64,000 nucleotides of DNA, taken from NCBI RefSeq assembly GCF_026342405.1, contig NZ_JAPEMU010000001.1, forward strand, positions 3,782,001 to 3,846,000, written 5' to 3'. This stretch comes from Kitasatospora sp. NBC_00240. Lineage in GTDB: Bacteria; Actinomycetota; Actinomycetes; Streptomycetales; Streptomycetaceae. The notes under the pieces are model-generated. The model did no database searches and was not told the origin of the DNA. It worked only from the letters and a program-made list of their open reading frames with translations. Numbering within the stretch: the first letter of the stretch is position 1; each line of letters starts with the position of its first letter. The position numbers and the translations under genes are program-made. This document shows positions 47,468 through 55,912 of this stretch, one piece after another.

Positions 47468-47830
47468 TCAGTCCATGGCTGGGGCCGAGAAGGATTCGGC
47501 CGGGCCGAAGTCCTTGAAGGCGACGGTGTCGTGGGCCGGACCGTGGGCGCTCTGGATCCACTGCTCGAAGCGGACGGTGCGGCCCTCGGCATCGATCCAC
47601 AGGTCGTTCGAAGGACGCGACACCGGTGGAGCGCATGGAGTTGCAGACCTTCGGGTCGATCGTGCGGACCTGCTCCAGCTCGATCCGGCCGGACAGCCGG
47701 TAGGCCTCCACCCCGTTCTGGGGCTCCGGGCCCTACGGGCGGACGGGCCGAGGTGGCGAGCGCGGCGGCGGATGCCAGGACGGCCGAAGCGAGGACGAGT
47801 GCTGCCCCGCTCCGGGGCCCACTGACCGCC
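47468..47830 (-). pseudogene. Frameshifted remnant of a secreted/lipoprotein gene
   Basis: Reading the minus strand, a signal-peptide-like segment (ALVLASAVLASAAALATSA) lies in one frame near 47740-47800. A domain piece VEAYRLSGRIELEQVRTIDP continues in another frame (about 47620-47720), and its natural continuation NDLWIDAEGRTVRFEQW through AFKDFGPAESFSAPAMD to a TGA at 47468-47470 is in a third. No in-frame start is visible for the first part. At least two frameshifts are needed to rebuild one protein, so the gene appears inactive. The domain looks like a small secreted lipoprotein of LppX/LolA-like type, which is tentative. Confidence 0.65.
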
Positions 47831-47857
47831 CGCTGACCGCCGCCCGTGCCGGGTCGC

Positions 47858-48829
47858 TCAGCCCGCCGCCGCGACCGCCGTGGCGTAGAGGGCGGTGATG
47901 GTGTGGTCGAAAAGGGCGCTGTACGAGGTGTCCGGGGTGTCGCCGCCCTCCTGGTAGCCGCCGATCAGCCCGATCACGGCGCCGGTGGCGGTGCTGATCC
48001 AGGGGCCGCCGCTGGTGCCGCCGGTGTAGTCGGGGCAGTCGATGGCGCGCTGGTAGGTGTCCTCGCGGCTGGTGGCGTTGACGCAGGTGAGCGGCGTCTC
48101 GCCGGCGTTGGGGTAGCCGAGGAGGCGGACCTGGGCGGAGAAGCTCTCGCCGGTGCCGAGCGGGTGGGCGCCGACCACGTCCTCGATCTCCCGGCCCTGG
48201 TCGGCGGCGACCTCCAGGATCGCGAAGTCCTCGTCCTGGTCGCGGTGCTGGTCCCAGCCGGTGGTGGTGTGGACGGCGGTCACCTTCCAGCTCCCGTACG
48301 GCGCCGAACCGTCGCGGTAGCCGGGGGCGAAGGTCACGTCGCCGGAGCTGCTGAGGCAGTGGGCGGCGGTGAGCAGCAGGTTCCTGGTGGGGCTGTGGAC
48401 GACGCTGGCGGTGCAGAAGTGCCCGCCGGCCGCGACCGGACCGTTGAACAGGGCGCCGACCTTGGCGGATTCGGCGTCCGCCGGGGCGTCCGCGGTGGTG
48501 CCCCGCTTGACCGTCGCGGTCGCGGTGGCCACGGGGACGGCCGCCGGGGTCGGGGAGCCGGACGCCGCTTCCTGGGGGGTGGGAGGGTCCTGGGTGGTGG
48601 CCGCGGCCGCCGGGGCGAGCGCCGTGGACGGACCGGCCGAAGTGGTGGGCTCGGTGTCCGCCGAGGTGGCGTGCGGGGCGGCGGCGGTGGCGCGCGAGGT
48701 CAGGGCGTGGGTGCCGGCCAGGACGGCGGCGACGGCCAGCGCGGCGCAGGCTGTGGCCAGGGCCGGCCGCAGGATGCGCCGCCGCGGCGGCTTTCGGCGG
48801 GCGTGCTGCCCGGCCCGGTGCTGTCCCAT
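47858..48829 (-). CDS. Trypsin-like serine protease, membrane-anchored or secreted, 323 aa
   Basis: After a very basic N-terminus, a hydrophobic segment at residues 19-43 acts as a signal anchor or signal peptide. A disordered Ala/Thr/Pro-rich linker (45-115) follows. The chymotrypsin-fold domain has the full triad: His157 (LLTAAHC), Asp201 (QDEDFAILEV) and Ser273 (GGTSGGPW), with probable disulphides Cys139-Cys158 and Cys249-Cys265. The S1 pocket is not clear, so cleavage preference is unknown. ATG 48829 has AGGAG ten bases upstream; GTG 48841 would abut that site. Confidence 0.9.
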   Translation of the reverse strand: MGQHRAGQHARRKPPRRRILRPALATACAALAVAAVLAGTHALTSRATAAAPHATSADTEPTTSAGPSTALAPAAAATTQDPPTPQEAASGSPTPAAVPVATATATVKRGTTADAPADAESAKVGALFNGPVAAGGHFCTASVVHSPTRNLLLTAAHCLSSSGDVTFAPGYRDGSAPYGSWKVTAVHTTTGWDQHRDQDEDFAILEVAADQGREIEDVVGAHPLGTGESFSAQVRLLGYPNAGETPLTCVNATSREDTYQRAIDCPDYTGGTSGGPWISTATGAVIGLIGGYQEGGDTPDTSYSALFDHTITALYATAVAAAG

Positions 48830-48973
48830 CCGGTGCCCCACTCCTGCCCCCGGTCCTGCGTCGGTTCGCTTACCGTCCGACTGTGCAGGGCCGAGCTGGG
48901 AGGGCCGTGATGCTGTGCTGGGAGTCCGATGAGAATTCCCGCCCCGGGCCGCCGCCCGCGGGAGAGCCGCCGG

Positions 48974-49891
48974 TCAGCGGCCGTTCAGGGCGCCTACGAG
49001 GCCCTCGGCGAGGCCCTGCGCGGAGATGAAGTCGGTGTGCGTCCCGGCGCTCGTGCAGGCGTACGCGCCGGCGACGGCACCGCTCACCACCGCTTCCTCG
49101 GCGGGCCGGCCGTCGAACCAGGCGTGCAGGAACCCGGTCACGAAGGCGTCCCCGGCACCGTTGGTGTCGACCACCGGCGCGGCCGGCGGGAGGGCGGGGA
49201 AGTGGCGGACGAGCGCGGGCTCGTCCCGCGTCAGCAGGTGGCAGCCGTCGGCGCCGTCGGTGGCGACGACCAGCCGGGCCCGGCCCTCGGCGAGGATCCG
49301 CCGCATGACCTCCTGGTGGCGGCCCCGGCAGCCCGCGACGGACAGGAAGACCAGGTCGGAGTTGACCGCGTAGTGGTGGTGGTGCGGGTTGTGGCCGTCC
49401 CAGTCGTGCAGGTCGGTGGAGCTGGTGAGGCCCAGCCTGCGGATGTCCCCGTACATGTCGCGGTTGGGGCCGGTGATGGAGAGGTGCACGTGCCGGCTGC
49501 GTTCGAGGTACGGCAGGTAGAACTCGCTCGGCAGCCGGAGGTCGGCGGGGTGGCGGCCGTCGTAGAAGGAGAACCGCCGGCCCTCGGCGTCCACCAGGTT
49601 GACCGCGCGCGGAGTGCCGTGCGGGGAGAGCAGGTGGTCGAAGAGCAGGCCGCGGCGGGCGTACTCGGCCAGGATCAGCTCGGCCTGCGGGTCGTCGCCG
49701 AGGAAGTCGACGAAGGCGGTGCGCAGCCCGAGCTCGTGGGCGCCGAGGGCCACGCCGTTGCCGGTGTGGGCGACGTAGTCGCGGATCGGCGGGGCGTACA
49801 CCGAATCGCCGTCCGGGACCTCCAGCCGGTCGACCCTGACGATGGTGTCCACGCCGGTTCCGCCGACGACGAGCAGGTCGAACTCAGGCAC
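48974..49891 (-). CDS. PfkB-family carbohydrate kinase, 305 aa
   Basis: This ribokinase-type sugar or nucleoside kinase shows the N-terminal GG motif (LLVVGGTGVDTIVRVD), the substrate motif HTGNGVALGAHELG and the C-terminal anion hole/catalytic motif VDTNGAGDAFVTGFLHAW with the catalytic Asp. An unusual HNPHHHHY stretch lies mid-protein near residue 185. The substrate cannot be told. GTG 49891 is preferred because AAGGGG stands nine bases upstream; an in-frame ATG further up lacks support. It is downstream of a probable separate promoter; the MFS gene upstream ends in a strong terminator. Confidence 0.9.
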   Translation of the reverse strand: MPEFDLLVVGGTGVDTIVRVDRLEVPDGDSVYAPPIRDYVAHTGNGVALGAHELGLRTAFVDFLGDDPQAELILAEYARRGLLFDHLLSPHGTPRAVNLVDAEGRRFSFYDGRHPADLRLPSEFYLPYLERSRHVHLSITGPNRDMYGDIRRLGLTSSTDLHDWDGHNPHHHHYAVNSDLVFLSVAGCRGRHQEVMRRILAEGRARLVVATDGADGCHLLTRDEPALVRHFPALPPAAPVVDTNGAGDAFVTGFLHAWFDGRPAEEAVVSGAVAGAYACTSAGTHTDFISAQGLAEGLVGALNGR

Positions 49892-50047
49892 GGTGGTGGC
49901 CCCTTCGGCTGTTGGCTGGGTGCTCGGGCGGAGCACGCGGCTGATCCGCAGCAGGAGTCAAGCAGCCGGGCGAGGCGCGTGCAATATCTTTCTGCAACTT
50001 TCAGACGATCTCCTGCGGTCGGCTCGGGCCGGCGCCCGGCGCACCGA

Positions 50048-50077
50048 GCGGGCCCGGGGCTCGCACCCCGGGCCCGC
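50048..50077 (-). terminator. Strong terminator hairpin after the MFS gene
   Basis: A perfect 12-bp stem GCGGGCCCGGGG/CCCCGGGCCCGC (50048-50059 with 50066-50077) closes a 6-base loop, 25 bases past the MFS stop. Confidence 0.85.
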
Positions 50078-50102
50078 AGGCCCCGGCCGGTCGGTCCGGA
50101 TC

Positions 50103-51764
50103 TCAGGATTCCGATCTGAGCGGGTCGGGGTTCAGGGTGTCGGGCCGTCGGGAGCCCGCCGCCGGGGAGTCCGCCGCCGGGGAGTCCGCGCGCGACCGGG
50201 CCGCCTGCGGGTTCGCCGTCCGGGCGACGTGCGGGTCCGGCTGCGGCTGCCGGCCGGCCGCCGCCTCGGCGTCCGCCTCGGCACCCGGTTCGGAGGGGGC
50301 GCCGCCGGTGGCCTCGCCCGGCGCCGGCCGGTGGTTGATCATCAGGAACGCGATCAGGGCGGCCGCCAGCAGGATGACCATCGCGACCGTCGTGGCCACG
50401 GCGTATCCGTGCACCGCGCCCTGGGCCTGGACCAGCGGGTCCGTGGCGACCCGGGAGGCGAGGTAGGTCGCGGTGACGCTGGCCGCGATGGTGTTCAGCA
50501 GTGCCGTACCGAAGGAGCCGCCCACCTGCTGGGCCGAGTTGATGGTGGCCGCCGCCGCGCCCGTCTCGCGGGGTGCGACGTTCAGGGTGGCCAGGCTCAT
50601 CGAGGGCATGAACACCAGGCCCATGCCGAAGCCGAGCAGCAGTTCGCCCGGCAGCACGGTGGCCACGTAGGCGCTGGTGACGGTGATCTGGGTCAGCACC
50701 GCCAGGCCGCCGGCGGCCAGCAGCAGGCCGGAGGCGATCAGGTTGCGCGACGGCACTCTGGTCATCAGTCGTGCGGCGATGCCGGTCGAGCTGAGCACGA
50801 TCGCTCCGGTCATCGGCAGGAACGCGACGCCGGTCATCACCGGCGAGTACCCCTTGATGATCTGGAGGTAGTAGGTGAGGAACAGGAACACGCCGAACAT
50901 GCCGATCATGGCCAGGCCCACCGACAGGGCCCCGCCGCCACGGTTGCGTTCGGCGACGATGTGCAGCGGCAGCAGTGCGTGCGGGGTGCGCTTCTCCACC
51001 AGCACGAAGAGCAGCAGCATCAGGACGCCCAGGCACAGCGAGCCGAGCACCAGCCAGTCGCCCCAGCCGCGCGTCACGGCCTCGGAGGTGCCGTACACGA
51101 TGGCGAGCAGGCCGCCGCAGCCCAGGAAGGCGCCCGGCAGGTCCAGCTTCACCCGGCGGCCCTTGGCGATGTGGTCAGGGGTGAGGAGGTAGAAGGCGGA
51201 GATCGCGGTGACGATGGCGATCGGGGTGTTGACGAACAGGCACCAGCGCCAGTTCAGGTACTCGGTCAGCAGGCCGCCGGAGATCAGGCCGATCGCGGCG
51301 CCGCCGCCGGCGATGGCACCGAAGATGCCGAAGGCCGTACTGCGTTCCTTGGGATCGGAGAAGGTGGTCGAGAGCAGGCCCAGCGCGGACGGCGCGAGCA
51401 GTGCGCCGAAGGCGCCCTGGAGGGCGCGGGCCGCGAAGAGCATGGTCGGGCCCTGGGCGCCGCCGCCGAGCGCGGAGGCCGCCGCGAAGCCCAGCAGGCC
51501 GATCACGAAGACCCGTTTTCGGCCGAAGAGGTCGCCGAGCCGGCCGCCGAGCAGCAGGAGCCCGCCGAAGGCCAGGGTGTAGGCCGTGATGACCCACTGG
51601 CGGTCCGCGTCACTGATGCCGAGGTCGGTCTGGGCCGACGGGAGCGCGATGTTCACGATGGTGATGTCGAGGACGATCATCAGCTGGGCGATGGCTATCA
51701 CGGCCAGCGCCCACCAGCGGCGGGAGTCCGCCGTACGACCGCCGGGGGGAGGTTGCGAAGACAC
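50103..51764 (-). CDS. MFS drug:proton antiporter, DHA2 (EmrB/QacA) type, 553 aa
   Basis: Fourteen predicted transmembrane helices span residues ~12-480. DHA2 signatures are visible: LDITIVNIALPSAQTDLG in helix 1, WVITAYTLAFGGLLLLGGRLGDLFGRKR (motif A, in parts) and a Gly-rich motif C (IAGGGAAIGLISGG). A ~75-residue disordered Pro/Ala/Glu-rich cytoplasmic tail follows. It probably exports cationic or amphipathic toxic compounds. GTG 51764 is chosen with GGAAGG upstream; the longer frame is poor in conserved sequence. Three AAATGTACC-type repeats lie 80-107 bases upstream and may be its operator; no regulator gene is adjacent. Confidence 0.92.
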   Translation of the reverse strand: MSSQPPPGGRTADSRRWWALAVIAIAQLMIVLDITIVNIALPSAQTDLGISDADRQWVITAYTLAFGGLLLLGGRLGDLFGRKRVFVIGLLGFAAASALGGGAQGPTMLFAARALQGAFGALLAPSALGLLSTTFSDPKERSTAFGIFGAIAGGGAAIGLISGGLLTEYLNWRWCLFVNTPIAIVTAISAFYLLTPDHIAKGRRVKLDLPGAFLGCGGLLAIVYGTSEAVTRGWGDWLVLGSLCLGVLMLLLFVLVEKRTPHALLPLHIVAERNRGGGALSVGLAMIGMFGVFLFLTYYLQIIKGYSPVMTGVAFLPMTGAIVLSSTGIAARLMTRVPSRNLIASGLLLAAGGLAVLTQITVTSAYVATVLPGELLLGFGMGLVFMPSMSLATLNVAPRETGAAAATINSAQQVGGSFGTALLNTIAASVTATYLASRVATDPLVQAQGAVHGYAVATTVAMVILLAAALIAFLMINHRPAPGEATGGAPSEPGAEADAEAAAGRQPQPDPHVARTANPQAARSRADSPAADSPAAGSRRPDTLNPDPLRSES

Positions 51765-51844
51765 TGGGAGAGCCTTCCGGAGGGTTCGGAGAGGACACGC
51801 AGTCGTCTTCCAGGCAAACTCTCGGACGGCCGATTGGCAAGGAA

Positions 51845-51870
51845 AAATGTACCCAAATGTACCGAAATGG
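51845..51870. promoter_or_regulatory. 10-bp phased direct repeats AAATGTACC upstream of the MFS gene
   Basis: AAATGTACC begins at 51845 and 51855, and AAATGG at 51865, an exact 10-bp period. One-turn spacing places each copy on the same face of the helix, suggesting a regulator binding array. Confidence 0.55.
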
Positions 51871-51974
51871 GACTTAAGGCCCAGCTCGGCTAAACCCCTC
51901 CTCCGTCTCCGGGACCGGACCACGGGACCAGGGAGGTACGACCAGAGGCCCGGTCCGACCCCTGGTGGGAGCCC

Positions 51975-52002
51975 GGCAGGGCCCCCACCAGCCGCCCCTG
52001 CC
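51975..52002 (-). terminator. Possible terminator after the DUF885 gene
   Basis: A 7-bp stem GGCAGGG/CCCTGCC (51975-51981 with 51996-52002) closes a 14-base loop; its right arm overlaps the stop region of the DUF885 gene. Confidence 0.45.
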
Positions 52003-53714
52003 TACAGCGCGGTGAGTTCGGCGACCAGGTCGTCCAGTCCCAGCGAGCCCTGGGAGAGCGCCGCCATGTGCCAGGCCTTGAGGTCGAAAGCCTCGCCGCG
52101 CGCCTCGTGCGCCGCCTTCGCCGCCGCACGCCCACGCAGCCAGGCCCGCTCCCCGAGCTTGTAGCCGATGGCCTGGCCCGGCAGGCCCAGGTAGCGGACC
52201 AGCTCGCTGTCCAGGAATTCCGCCGGCAGCCCGCAGTACTGCCCGAAGAACTCCCGGGCGTCGTCCGGCAGCACCGGCTCGCCCGGCTTGAACGGCGAGT
52301 CGGCGGGGAAGTCCAGGCCGACGTGCATACCGATGTCGACGATCACCCGCAGCGCCCGCATCATCTGGGCGTTGAGGTAGCCGAGCCGGTGGCCGGGATC
52401 GGTCAGGTAGCCGAGCTCGTCCATCAGACGCTCGGCGTACAGCGCCCAGCCCTCCAGGTTGGCGCTCACCCCGCCCAGGCTGACCTGGTAGGTCGAGAGC
52501 CGGTCGGCGACGTAGTTCCACTGGGCGAGCTGCAGGTGGTGGCCCGGCACGCCCTCGTGGTACCAGGTGGAGACCAGGTCCCAGACCGGGAAGGCCTCCC
52601 GGCCCAGGGTCGGCAGCCAGGTCCGGCCCGGCCGGGTGAAGTCCAGCGACGGCGCCGTGTAGTACGGAGCGGCGGCGCTGCCGGCCGGGGCCAGCCGGGA
52701 CTCGACCCTGGTGACCGACTCGGCCAGGTCGAAGTGGGTGCCCTGGAGGTCGGTGATCGCCTGGTCCATCAGCCCCTGGAGGTACTCGCGGGCCGCCTCC
52801 TCGCCCTTGATCGACGGGCCGTCGGTCTCCAGCCACTTCATCGCCTGCATCGGCGTCGAACCGGGCCGCACCTTCTCCGCCTCGACCCGCATCTGGGCCG
52901 CCAGCTCGTGGAACTGCTGCCAGGCCCAGCCGTACGCCTCGTCCAGGTCGAGGTCGGAGCCCGTCCAGTAGCGGACCCAGCGGGCGTACCGCTCACGGCC
53001 GACGGTGTCCGGCGCCGCGGCCGCGGCCGGGCCGTACACGTCGCGCAGCCAGTCGCGCAGCGTCGCCAGCGCGTCGGCGGCCGCCACCGCGATCCCGGTC
53101 AGGGTGGCCCGCTGCTCCTCCGGGGCCGCCCGGACGAACTCGCCGAACCAGCCGCCGGGGGTCGCCGGGTCCAGCCATTCGCCGAACTGGCCCACCACCG
53201 TGGTGACCTGGCGGGGGCCCGAGAGGAGACCGCGGGCGACGCCCTCCTCCAGGGTCTCCCGGTACTGGCCGAGTGCCACCGGCACCCGGGCCAGCCGGCG
53301 GCCGACGAGCTCCCAGTCCTGCGCGGTGTCGGTGGCCATCAACGTGAAGACCTCCCGCACGTTGTGCACCGGCGAGCCGAGGTTGCGCACGGCCCGCAGG
53401 TTCTCACCCGCCTCATGGACGGCGAGTTCGGCCGTCAGCCGCTCGCGCAGCAGCCGGGCGCAGCGGCGCTCGGCCTCGTCGCGGGAGGCTCCGGCGGCCT
53501 CCGCGGCGTCGAGTTCGGCCAGCGTGCGGCGGCCGAGTTCGGCGATCTCGCGGTCGCCGGCCGGGGAGAGGTCCGGCAGCCTGTCGTCGTCGGGGTTGAG
53601 GCCGAGATAGACCGCGGTCAGCGGGTCGAGCTCGGCGAGGGCCTGGACATAGGAGTCCGCGATGCGGCGGGGGGTGGTGCCGCCTTCGTGAGAGTTGATC
53701 AGTTCTTCAACCAT
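52002..53714 (-). CDS. DUF885 family protein, putative metallopeptidase-like, 570 aa
   Basis: This large helical cytosolic protein carries the family hallmark WYHEGVPGHHLQLA near residue 385, a variant of the HExxH zinc-protease helix, followed by EGWALYAERLMDELGY, where Glu could be the third ligand. DUF885 proteins resemble carboxypeptidase Taq/M32-like gluzincins and are predicted peptidases, but activity is rarely shown. The length of ~570 matches the family. ATG 53714 with AGGA upstream is preferred over the longer in-frame start, which would run into the divergent TetR promoter. It is divergent from the TetR gene by 161 bases, so TetR control is likely. Confidence 0.85.
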   Translation of the reverse strand: MVEELINSHEGGTTPRRIADSYVQALAELDPLTAVYLGLNPDDDRLPDLSPAGDREIAELGRRTLAELDAAEAAGASRDEAERRCARLLRERLTAELAVHEAGENLRAVRNLGSPVHNVREVFTLMATDTAQDWELVGRRLARVPVALGQYRETLEEGVARGLLSGPRQVTTVVGQFGEWLDPATPGGWFGEFVRAAPEEQRATLTGIAVAAADALATLRDWLRDVYGPAAAAAPDTVGRERYARWVRYWTGSDLDLDEAYGWAWQQFHELAAQMRVEAEKVRPGSTPMQAMKWLETDGPSIKGEEAAREYLQGLMDQAITDLQGTHFDLAESVTRVESRLAPAGSAAAPYYTAPSLDFTRPGRTWLPTLGREAFPVWDLVSTWYHEGVPGHHLQLAQWNYVADRLSTYQVSLGGVSANLEGWALYAERLMDELGYLTDPGHRLGYLNAQMMRALRVIVDIGMHVGLDFPADSPFKPGEPVLPDDAREFFGQYCGLPAEFLDSELVRYLGLPGQAIGYKLGERAWLRGRAAAKAAHEARGEAFDLKAWHMAALSQGSLGLDDLVAELTAL

Positions 53715-53862
53715 CTGGACATCCTGTCGCAGCCGGGGCCGAATGCAACCCTCTTGGGGCATCGTCCGGCGCCCCGGAGCACAACTCGGCACGGTGCGGG
53801 CCGCGCGTGCCGGATGCCGGAACCGGCTCCTCCGGACAGGGCCGGATCGGACGGTCCGCCAC

Positions 53863-53868
53863 TACGCT
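53863..53868 (+). promoter_or_regulatory. Candidate -10 of a leaderless promoter (TetR gene)
   Basis: TACGCT, seven bases before ATG 53876. Confidence 0.55.
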
Positions 53869-53875
53869 GGCGGCC

Positions 53876-54634
53876 ATGGAAGCCAGCTCCGCGCCAGACC
53901 CGTCCCCCGCCGAGGCCCGCCCCCGGCGCGCCGGCTACCGTCGGCTGCCGGTGCAGCAGCGCCGCGAGCAACTCATCGCCGTCGCCCTGGAGCTGTTCGC
54001 CTCCCGGCCGCCCGAGGAGGTCACCCTCGACGACGTCGCCGAGGCCGCCGGCGCCTCGCGCCCGCTGGTCTACCGCTACTTCGCGGGCGGCAAGCAGCAG
54101 TTGTACGAGGCGGCGCTGCGCAGTGCCGCGGAAGAGCTGATCAGCCGGTTCAAGGTGCCGAAGGAGGGCACCCCGACCCAGCAGCTGGCGACCGTGCTGG
54201 ACCACTACTTCGACTTCGTCGCCGAGCACCATGCCGGCTACGGGGCGCTGCTGCGCGGCGGTTCGGTGGTGGAGACGGCGCGGACCTCGGCGATCGTGGA
54301 CGAGGTCCGGCGGGCGGCGCTGCGCCGGACACTGCGGCACCTGGGTGTGCGGCAGGCCGGGCCGCGGGTGGCGATGCTGGTCCGGTCCTGGATCTCGGTG
54401 GTCGAGGGTGCGTCGCTGACCTGGCTGGACGAGGGCCGGCAGATCCCGCCGGCGGAGCTGCGCGACTGGCTGGTGGACCAGTTCGTGGCGATGAGCGCGG
54501 CCTCGGCGCTGCACGATCCGCAGACCGCGCAGGTGCTGGGCGGACTGCTCGCGCTGGAGCGGCCGGACGGGCCGGCGGCGGCGCTGGCCGGGCGGCTGCA
54601 GGAGCTGCTGTCGGCGCGGGCCGGGACGGTGTAG
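53876..54634 (+). CDS. TetR-family transcriptional regulator, 252 aa
   Basis: After a disordered Pro/Ala-rich lead of ~20 residues, the DNA-binding domain spans ~28-75 (REQLIAVALELFASRPPEEVTLDDVAEAAGASRPLVYRYF, in parts), with the recognition helix around SRPLVYRYF. The C-terminal ligand/dimerisation domain is helical and long. ATG 53876 is fixed by the -10 TACGCT seven bases upstream with no ribosome binding site, which gives a leaderless mRNA. It is divergent from the DUF885 gene, the likely target. The ligand is unknown. Confidence 0.9.
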   Translation: MEASSAPDPSPAEARPRRAGYRRLPVQQRREQLIAVALELFASRPPEEVTLDDVAEAAGASRPLVYRYFAGGKQQLYEAALRSAAEELISRFKVPKEGTPTQQLATVLDHYFDFVAEHHAGYGALLRGGSVVETARTSAIVDEVRRAALRRTLRHLGVRQAGPRVAMLVRSWISVVEGASLTWLDEGRQIPPAELRDWLVDQFVAMSAASALHDPQTAQVLGGLLALERPDGPAAALAGRLQELLSARAGTV

Positions 54635-54685
54635 CAGGGCGGGACGGCGTCGCCCTGAGACGTCGGGCGGCGGGCCGGCAGGGCG

Positions 54686-54781
54686 GTCGGTACGCGGGGT
54701 GATCGGTACGCCGGGCGGTCGGTACGCGGGGTGATCGGTACGCGGGGTGGTCGGTACGCCGGGCGGTCGGTACGCGGGTAG
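54686..54781. repeat. Six tandem 16-bp repeats
   Basis: The unit RTCGGTACGCSGGGYG occurs six times without gaps at 54686, 54702, 54718, 54734, 54750 and 54766, with small alternations at three positions. It lies between convergent genes and has no open frame of note. Confidence 0.9.
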
Positions 54782-54873
54782 GTCGGCGGGGAGGGTGGCC
54801 CCGACCCCCGTGCCCGGGGTCGGGGTCGCAGAACGGGCCTTGCGGTAGGACCTTGCCGTCGGGCCCGGGTCGG

Positions 54874-54936
54874 GCCCTGTGACCGAGCCCTGTGATCAGG
54901 CCCTGCGGTCGAACCCTGTGATCAGGCCTTACGGTC
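54874..54936. repeat. Degenerate ~13-bp tandem repeats at the FAH gene end
   Basis: Units like GGCCCTGTGATCA recur about five times with drift; the last units run into the stop codon of the FAH-family gene at 54935-54937. Confidence 0.65.
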
Positions 54937-55786
54937 AGGCCTTGCCGAGCACCTGCCGCTGGCGGCCGAGACCGTCGATCTCGATCTCGACCACGTCGCC
55001 GGGCTGCAGGAACGGCGTCCCCGGGTGCCCGAGGGTGACGCCGGCCGGGGTGCCGGTGACGATCACGTCGCCGGGCTCCAGCACCATGAAGTGGGTGAGG
55101 TAGCGGACGATCTCCAGCACCGGGAAGATCATCTCGGCGGTGGAGCCGTTCTGCCGGAGGTCGCCGTTGACCCAGGTCCGCACCGGGAACCGCTGCGGGT
55201 CCTCCACCTCGTCGGCGGTGACCAGCCAGGGACCGAGCGGTGTGAAGGTCTCCGCCGACTTGCCCTTGTCCCACTGACCGCCGCGCTCGAACTGGAAGGC
55301 CCGCTCGGTGACGTCGTTGGCCACCGTGTAGCCGGCGATCACGGCCGCCGCGTCCTGGTGGGTCTCCAGGTAGCGGGCGGTCCGGCCGATCACGATGGCC
55401 AGCTCGGCCTCGTAGTCGGTCTTCTCGCTGCCACGCGGCACCAGCACCTCGTCGTAGGCGCCGACCACGGTGTTGCTCGGCTTGAGGAACACCACCGGCT
55501 CGGTCGGGATCTGCGCCCCCGCCTCGGCCGCGTGGTCGCGGTAGTTCAGACCGATGCCGACGACCTTGCCCGGGCGCACCAGCGGCGCACCGACCCGCTG
55601 CCCGGCGATGTCGGTCACCGGCAGCGCGCCGGCGGCCACCGCCCGGGCCAGCTCGGCGGGGTCGAGCCCGGCGAGGAACGCGCCGTCGATGTCGGGCGTC
55701 CGGCCCGAGAGGTCGTACGCGGTGCCGTCCGGGCCCAGTACGACCGGGCGCTCAGCGCCGGGGAGGCCGACACGGAGGAGCTTCAT
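54935..55786 (-). CDS. Fumarylacetoacetate hydrolase (FAH) family protein, 283 aa
   Basis: It has the FAH-superfamily C-terminal fold: VGIGLNYRDHAAEAGAQIPTEPVVFLKPSN, the metal-ligand region DYEAELAIVIGR, GYTVANDVTERAFQFE, GPWLVTADEV and IVTGTPAGVTLG (all in parts). A ~65-residue N-terminal lead matches bacterial acylpyruvase/2-keto-4-pentenoate hydratase-like members. The likely activity is cleavage of a C-C bond in a diketo acid or ureidoglycolate-type lyase; the substrate is unknown. ATG 55786 begins the family-typical MKLLRVG. It is monocistronic, and its stop overlaps the tandem repeats that separate it from the TetR gene. Confidence 0.9.
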   Translation of the reverse strand: MKLLRVGLPGAERPVVLGPDGTAYDLSGRTPDIDGAFLAGLDPAELARAVAAGALPVTDIAGQRVGAPLVRPGKVVGIGLNYRDHAAEAGAQIPTEPVVFLKPSNTVVGAYDEVLVPRGSEKTDYEAELAIVIGRTARYLETHQDAAAVIAGYTVANDVTERAFQFERGGQWDKGKSAETFTPLGPWLVTADEVEDPQRFPVRTWVNGDLRQNGSTAEMIFPVLEIVRYLTHFMVLEPGDVIVTGTPAGVTLGHPGTPFLQPGDVVEIEIDGLGRQRQVLGKA

Positions 55787-55912
55787 ATGACCGTCACCAC
55801 CTGGTTCATCGCATCTCACCGGGCGGGCCGCACAGCTCACCCGGTCTATGCATCCGAGGTATATCAACCGCTGCCACCTGCGAACCAGACTGCTCGGGTC
55901 GGCGAATTCCTA

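Noticed and set aside
54686..54781. CRISPR-like array
   Set aside because: The 16-bp units are contiguous with no spacers, there are no cas genes, and the unit is too short.
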